Shown here: in pieces, positions 59,047 to 64,000 of the stretch
Layout of the letters: each line of letters starts with the position of its first letter
Position numbering within the stretch: the stretch's first letter is position 1
NCBI GenBank assembly: GCA_965153355.1
Contig: OZ231128.1
Coordinates: forward strand, 30,008,001-30,072,000
Source: Flaccisagitta enflata
Lineage: Eukaryota; Chaetognatha; Sagittoidea; Aphragmophora
Reading direction: 5' to 3'
DNA length: 64,000 nt
The notes under the pieces: generated by a model
Database searches by the model: none
Told to the model about the DNA's origin: nothing
Seen by the model: the letters and a program-made list of their open reading frames with translations, nothing else
Position numbers and translations under genes: made by a program

Positions 59047-59098
59047 TTCTTTTTTTTTGCATAAAGGAAAACATTTTGTTTTTTCTATTCAATATAAT

Positions 59099-59283
59099 CA
59101 AACAAAGCCAGATACACGGAGGCTTTTTCTTGTCACATACAGATAGGCAGGGGTAGCGATAGGGAAAATCACTGTGGCATTTATGTTAGAGCAGTGAGCT
59201 TAAAATACTAAAAAATGCTAACTAAGAAATATAAGGACCAACTGACAGATAAAGCGAGGTCGCGTTGCGTAAAATTAAAAAAA
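59099..59283 (-). mobile_element. Decayed Helentron-like element
   Basis: AACAAAGCCAGATACACGG, GGCAGGGGTAGCGATAG, GACCAACTGACAGATAAAGCGAGGTCGCG keep the order of the AGTCGCG subfamily with many changes. Confidence 0.5.
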
Positions 59284-59608
59284 AAGTAACTTCGGTTTCT
59301 GACTTCGGTAAACTTTGGTTTCAATTTCGGGTAGTTAGTCACTGTCAACTTCGGCTTCGGTTCGGCTTCGGTTTACCTACCTTCGGTCGACCTCTAATAA
59401 AAACGCAACATGACGCGTCGCAGGGAAGAAAATTAATGCCAGGGGAGGAAAAATCAAAGGCGACTCAATGATATAGACCCCTGGATAAAGATAAAAGGGA
59501 ACAAATAAGGTCTAAAGCCACATTCAAAACAATACACAAATCAATTCTCAGCCTTTTACACATGTTTTATTTGCTGATATTATACTTCAAATATACAGTA
59601 CAGTTGGA

Positions 59609-59650
59609 CTTCACTACAGGACTATTCGAATTCATGCCTTTTAGTGAAGC
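59609..59650 (+). mobile_element. CAGTTGGAC MITE left-end fragment
   Basis: TA/CAGTTGGACTTCACTACAGGAC resembles the left terminal repeat of 5310-5484. Confidence 0.35.
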
Positions 59651-59659
59651 TGCCCTTAC

Positions 59660-59860
59660 AAGGCCATAGACACGGCTACCAAAGTTGCGTGCAGGTTGGC
59701 AGGGGCAGTGATAAAAAGGCTATTTAAGCAATTTGGCAGGAGCAGTAACGCAAAAACCCCCCAAAAAATTAATGTGAATGGACCGACCAATCAACCAACG
59801 GACCAGCCAACCAACTGACATAAGGGGTCATAGAGTTGTTTAGCACATGCCTTAGAATTA
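59660..59860 (-). mobile_element. Decayed Helentron-like element
   Basis: AAGGCCATAGACACGGCTACC, TTGCGTGCAGGTTGGCAGGGGCAGT, TTTGGCAGGAGCAGT, then GGACCGACCAATCAACC and TAGAGTTG match the family order. The hairpin arms are mutated. Confidence 0.5.
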
Positions 59861-60369
59861 AAAAAACCTCTTAAAGAACAGCAACTAGTATACCTTGTAG
59901 GCGGGCAAGCCTTAATAGCAGGTGCACAACAATTCTCATGTGTATCAATAAACAATAATTTGCAAATGAGCTTTATTCAAATCTAGTATTGCTTGTGCAT
60001 GCTCTACCATCTACTGCCCTTTCTGATTTTGTATGTGTTTTTATTGTGCACCAGTGACTATCAAAGGCTTTGTCCTCTTGTTTGTCTGATGCTCCCTTGG
60101 TTGATCAATCGATCCATCTCTTTTCCTATCTGTTACTCATATCTGTTTCTTATTTTTGTTTCTGTTGTCTGTTTTTCATATGTTTCTCAATGCCTTCCTC
60201 TTTTTAGACATTTAGACGTTAGGCACACTAAGAATTTCAAACCATGCCAATACTTTTAGTTCTAAATTGGCCTCATGTCTAAACATTTTTTTTAGAAGTC
60301 AGGCCAAAATCATTTTTAGACATCAGGCCACTGGAATAATTTAGCTTTCAGGCGCTTCCCCCATAAGGG

Positions 60370-60455
60370 GTAGTGAGAGAGAGAGAGTGAGAGAAAGAAA
60401 GAGCGAGTGAGAGAGAGAGAGAAAGAGAGAGAGATAGAGAGACAGGAAGACAGAA

Positions 60456-60526
<71 letters not shown>

Positions 60527-60644
60527 AAAAGTATGTGAGAGAGAGACAAAAAGACAAATAGTAAAACAAATAGACAGACAAATAGATAAACAGAAACAGA
60601 GAGAGAAACAGAGAGAAAAAAAACAGAGAGATAGAGAGACAGAA

Positions 60645-60725
<81 letters not shown>

Positions 60726-60870
60726 GAGAGAGAGAAACAGAGAGAGAGAAACAAAAAGAAAGAAACAGAGAGAGCGAAACAAAGAGAGAGAAACAGAGAG
60801 AGAGAAACAGAGAGAGAGAAACAGAGAGAGAGAAACAGAGAGAGAGAGAGAGACACACACACACACACAC
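60370..60870. repeat. (GA)n-rich tract
   Basis: About 500 bp of GA with GAAA, GACA and GAAACA variants, ending in a short (CA)n at 60852-60870. Confidence 0.95.
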
Positions 60871-61197
60871 TCAAAGAGAGAGGAAGACAGAGATAGAAAG
60901 TAAAAAAAAATCATAAATAGACAAGCAGTCAACCAGACAGCTATACGCTGGCGAATCATCATCGCAAGCACCAGTAGTAGAACTAGAACAATCACTTGTA
61001 TTTCCATGATGGAGATACAGTGCAAAGCAAAACAGAAGTTAGCCTAAATTTTCGAATCCACTTTGGGAAACATCATCAGAGGCAAAGAGGGGAAGAGAGA
61101 GACAGGTATTTATAAGGGAAAGAGAGACAATTGGGAATTGGAGAGAGGAAAAAGAGAGAGCTCAATAAGAGCTGGGCCCCCCTATGGTCACTGTCTC

Positions 61198-62514
61198 GCA
61201 GATCTGGATGATCTTTAGCATGGAGAACGCCATCCCCATTACCACCGAGAAGGGCCTTGCCATACCTAGGAATTTATCGATATATACTACCTAGGAAATA
61301 AATATAGCACCAACTTCAACTTAAAATATCTCCGCTTCAAGAAAAGCTAGATATTTTTTTTAAAAAAGGAATTAATCTACATCGAAAAATCTTCAATATG
61401 AATGCAATCTGGTATCTGTACCTTTTTCCGTTAAAAAAGACAACAAAAAGAGTAAAAACAGTCATTTTGGAATTTGCAAAAAAAATGATCAAGTAAGAAT
61501 GAGGGTAAATTAGAGACACCTTCAAATTAGATTATCTCGGCTTCCAGAAATGCTAGAGAGTTTTTAAAAAAAAGCAAATTAATCTATGTTGAAAAATCTA
61601 CAAGATGAGCGCAATCTGGTTGCTGTAGCTTTATCCGTTTAGAAATGACAAGCAAAAAAGTACAAATTTATCTTTAAAATAATCAGTCTACAATTGTCCA
61701 TCAAAAGCAGTGGAATAACAGTATGATTATAAGTAAATAATGGTTTACAAATTGCCTCCCAGTGATGAAATTGGATAATTCAGTTAAGAAAAAGGTTATA
61801 TGAAATACAAATACTATCGGCGGAATGTTTCATGTGATATTAGGATGAAAAATTGAACTATCCCTCGGTTGGTGCTATAATTATTTCCTAGGTAGTATGG
61901 ACGACTGCTGGTGTGTGTTTACCTATCAGCCCAAGACACGCCACCCAGGCCTACGTAGTGACAGCAACCGTATTGACCCTGCCGCCGCCTTTAACGACTG
62001 CCTCAATGAGGTGCACCAACACGTGAAGAAGAAGAAAACAATTCTATAGCTTTTCTTGATGTACACCTCACCCGTCAAAATGATGGCACCATTTCGACCA
62101 AAGTCTACCGCAAAAATTCCAACACTAATATAACTATCAAGCCACACTCATGCCAAGACCCACTCACAGCCATAGCTTCTTTCAAAGGCGAGTTATGCCG
62201 CGCCCATAAACTCTGCTCCACACCAGAACAAACACAAAAAGAAATAGCCTTCCTTCTCGACCTTTTTGAAGATAACGGCCATGACAGAGCCAAATTTGCT
62301 GCCATTGCCTTAGAGTACAAACCTCCTACCACTTCTCAACCAAGAAAAAAGGAACACAATAAATATACCAATAGGAGCAAACGCACCGACACTGAGTCCA
62401 TACCTGATAACTTATTTGATGTCCTCCCCTTCAAAGATGACCAAGCACAAACGAAGAATACAAGCCATTCGCGTGCATTCCCTTCATACCAGGAGGTCTC
62501 TCCTATCGCATAAA
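61198..62514 (+). pseudogene. Penelope-like reverse transcriptase fragment, MITE-disrupted
   Basis: Before the MITE: MENAIPITTEKGLAIPRNLS. After it: DDCWCVFTYQPKTRHPG. The split falls on the YMDD active-site motif. Later, FLDVHLTRQNDGTISTKVYR and FKGELCRAHKLCSTPEQTQK match the conserved Penelope RT C-terminal region (F-L-D-V; R-A-x-x-L-C-S). At least one frameshift occurs near 62030-62045 and a stop at ~62512. Only the part from the palm onward is present. Confidence 0.83.
61287..61895. mobile_element. CTACCTAGG MITE (TA-flanked) inserted in the RT gene
   Basis: The ends CTACCTAGGAAATAAATAT and ATAATTATTTCCTAGGTAG are inverted repeats flanked by TA on both sides (61285-61286 and 61896-61897), as for Tc1/mariner-type insertions. 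The inside has two or more diverged copies of a ~190-bp block with TTAATCTA..GAAAAATCT..CAATCTGGT. A related partial copy is at 51331. Confidence 0.85.
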
Positions 62515-62974
62515 GCGGGCTCTGACCAAGGCTGGAGTAAACACAGTCCTCAAATCTGGTACCAAACTAACCAATATACTTTGCAATAAAAACAAAACAA
62601 AAATAGATCCTAAGAAAAAGAAGGGTGTATACAGGTACACATGCAAGAAATGCAACAAGGTTTACATTGGTCAAATGGCCTGCTGCTTTGAGACACGCTG
62701 GAAGGAGCATGAGCGTGCCATAGAAAAAGGACAATGGTCCCACAGTCGTATCACCCAACACCATCAACACTGTGACGCTTTTGACCCGTCGAACTTTGAA
62801 ATCATCAAGATCATGTCCGACAAAAATAAAAAGAAGCTGAACTATGACCAGAAAGTAGCAGAAGCACTAGAAATCAAGAAACACAACTGTGGTCCAGGCA
62901 AAGGACTGAACGAAGACTGGGGCGCCTATGTCAAAACGGATGCTTGGAACCCAGTGTTTAATACAATGAATTGA
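62477..62974 (+). pseudogene. Penelope-like GIY-YIG endonuclease domain
   Basis: A single open frame of ~165 codons reads IPFIPGGLSYRIKRALTKAG (RT-EN linker) and then KGVYRYTCKKCNKVYIGQMA with GVY and YIG at the usual spacing, followed by RWKEHERAIEKG and HCDAFDPSNFEIIKI. The catalytic Arg and Glu candidates are present. It ends NTMN and TGA just before the terminal repeat. The domain itself looks intact, but it is in a different frame from the upstream RT part. Confidence 0.87.
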
Positions 62975-63111
62975 CAGTGAGTACTGCTATGGGGGGCGGG
63001 GCCCAACTCTTATTGAGCTCTCTCTTTTTCCTCTTTCTCCAATTCCCAATAGTCTCTATAAATACCTGTCTCTCTCTTCCCCTCTTTGCCTCTGATGATG
63101 TTCCCTAGATG

Positions 63112-64000
63112 GGACAATAAAACTTTTTTTTTGTCCTAGAAAGAATGGCATCGGTGAAAAGTTTACTTTTTATGTCTTGTTTGAGATAAAAAAAAGTTTG
63201 TGCCCTTTTTCCCAAAACTCTCTTCCCAGGAGCCCATATAGTGACCCCCCTTTTAGGGGGTTCGAGCCACCACCAAAAAAAGGCCAAATTCATGTTTTTT
63301 CACCTTGTTTTTTTTATATTTTCGTTTTGGATCGATATAAAACCTTGGGATTGGTCTTGTTTGAAAGATATTTAGTAGTAGTATATGTTATAAAAAGAAA
63401 TAGTTGACAGTGGCCCTTAGGGGTCCCTCCAGGGGTCCTCAAATGGCCCCTAAAGGGCGGAAAATCAAAAAATCACCTAAATAATGAGCTTTTTTTGCTT
63501 ATTCTCTTTCAAGATGTTGGAGATTTGTATTATATGTAAAGATACCCTCATCTAGTGGTGAGGTACACAAACAAAGCTTGGGGGCCCCGCCAGGGGGGTC
63601 ATTTAGGGGCCCCAAAATAGGTAAAACGGCCAAAAATGACCAAAAAACTTGACATTTCTGAATCTTTTTAAAAAACTAAGTAAATGGAGGGCCAAAGAAT
63701 CTGTTCAGACACTGTCATCTAGTGCAGGAGAGCTACAATCTAACAAAGGGAATGGCTTAAGACCCTTGAGGGGCCCTTCTGGAGGGCGCAAAGAACCCAA
63801 AATGGTCAAAATTATCAAAATCTTGAGTTTTTCTACATTTTTTTCTCATATTAGCTAAAGGAATAAATGAAATAGATTTTCTTTATTTTATTCAAAACAA
63901 ATCCGGATTTTGATGTTATGAACACAATCAATAGCAGCCCAAAGGCAGTAAGTGGTCAGCGGAACCCGTGCCCTGCTTGGGTAGTAAGTGATTTAGGTTG
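63112..64000. repeat. Degenerate ~165-bp repeat with GGGGCCCC-rich cores
   Basis: AGGGGTCCCTCCAGGGGTC (63419), GGCCCCGCCAGGGGGGTC (63582) and GAGGGGCCCTTCTGGAGGG (63767) are each preceded by a CTCATCTAGTG-like phrase (63549, 63715). This suggests three decayed tandem units. No gene is seen. Confidence 0.5.

Larger units (their letters stand above)
61068..63111 (+). mobile_element. Penelope-like retroelement with inverted terminal copy
   Basis: Reverse transcriptase and GIY-YIG sequences (61198-62974) are flanked by a ~125-bp repeat in inverted orientation: 61071-61196 (GAAACATCATCAGAGG.., ..CTCAATAAGAGCTGGGCCC) against 62985-63110 (GGGCCCAACTCTTATTGAG.., ..CCTCTGATGATGTTCC). Penelope-like elements commonly carry such pseudo-LTRs in direct or inverted order. 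The copy is inactivated by frameshifts and a MITE. Confidence 0.85.

Overview
This is metazoan nuclear DNA: interrupted genes with GT..AG introns and matching exon phases, EGF/Ig and TSC22 animal protein families, and a SPEF2 homologue, which implies motile cilia or flagella. The species cannot be named from the sequence. The window is extremely rich in microsatellites ((AAC/TTG)n, (GA)n, (GAAA)n, (GT)n) and transposons, which suggests an invertebrate with a repeat-laden genome.

Layout. (1) 1-18878, + strand: the 3' part of one large gene. I could chain 23 exons in consistent phase (about 8.5 kb, ~2,830 residues). It encodes a single-pass membrane protein with ~15 EGF-like domains, charged and Asn-rich spacers, an Ig-like segment, an ephrin-receptor-like cysteine module, one transmembrane helix and a basic Ser/Arg-rich tail. 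(2) 20656-23811, - strand: a TSC22/bunched-family gene with two coding exons, split by an intron made almost wholly of (GAAA)n. (3) 26929-37258: a 10.3 kb Helentron/Helitron2-type rolling-circle transposon encoding a USP-like peptidase, a HUH Rep, a PIF1 helicase and an AP-type endonuclease. (4) 39862-53465, + strand: 14 exons of SPEF2 (CH domain, coiled coil, adenylate-kinase-like P-loop domain), covering roughly the N-terminal half of the family's usual length. (5) 53940-55850, - strand: the last exon of a MYND-finger gene converging on SPEF2. (6) 56-64 kb: gene-poor, with a Penelope-like element (RT plus GIY-YIG) interrupted by a TA-flanked MITE, and old repeats.

The most interesting signal is a family of short elements (127 bp to 1.6 kb) scattered through the window. 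Their ends have the same architecture as the 10.3 kb Helentron: 5' TTTTTAG, a hairpin with AG..CT arms, a GGTC/GTCC-rich block, often a private minisatellite core, a subterminal copy of the hairpin arm, a GGCC..GGCC hairpin and CTTGTT. The hairpin-arm sequence differs between subfamilies, but the three places that carry it (two arms and the 3' subterminal repeat) change together. The 10.3 kb copy looks like an autonomous member. A second pattern is that many introns have a microsatellite starting within a few bases of the 5' splice site, in a motif resembling that site.
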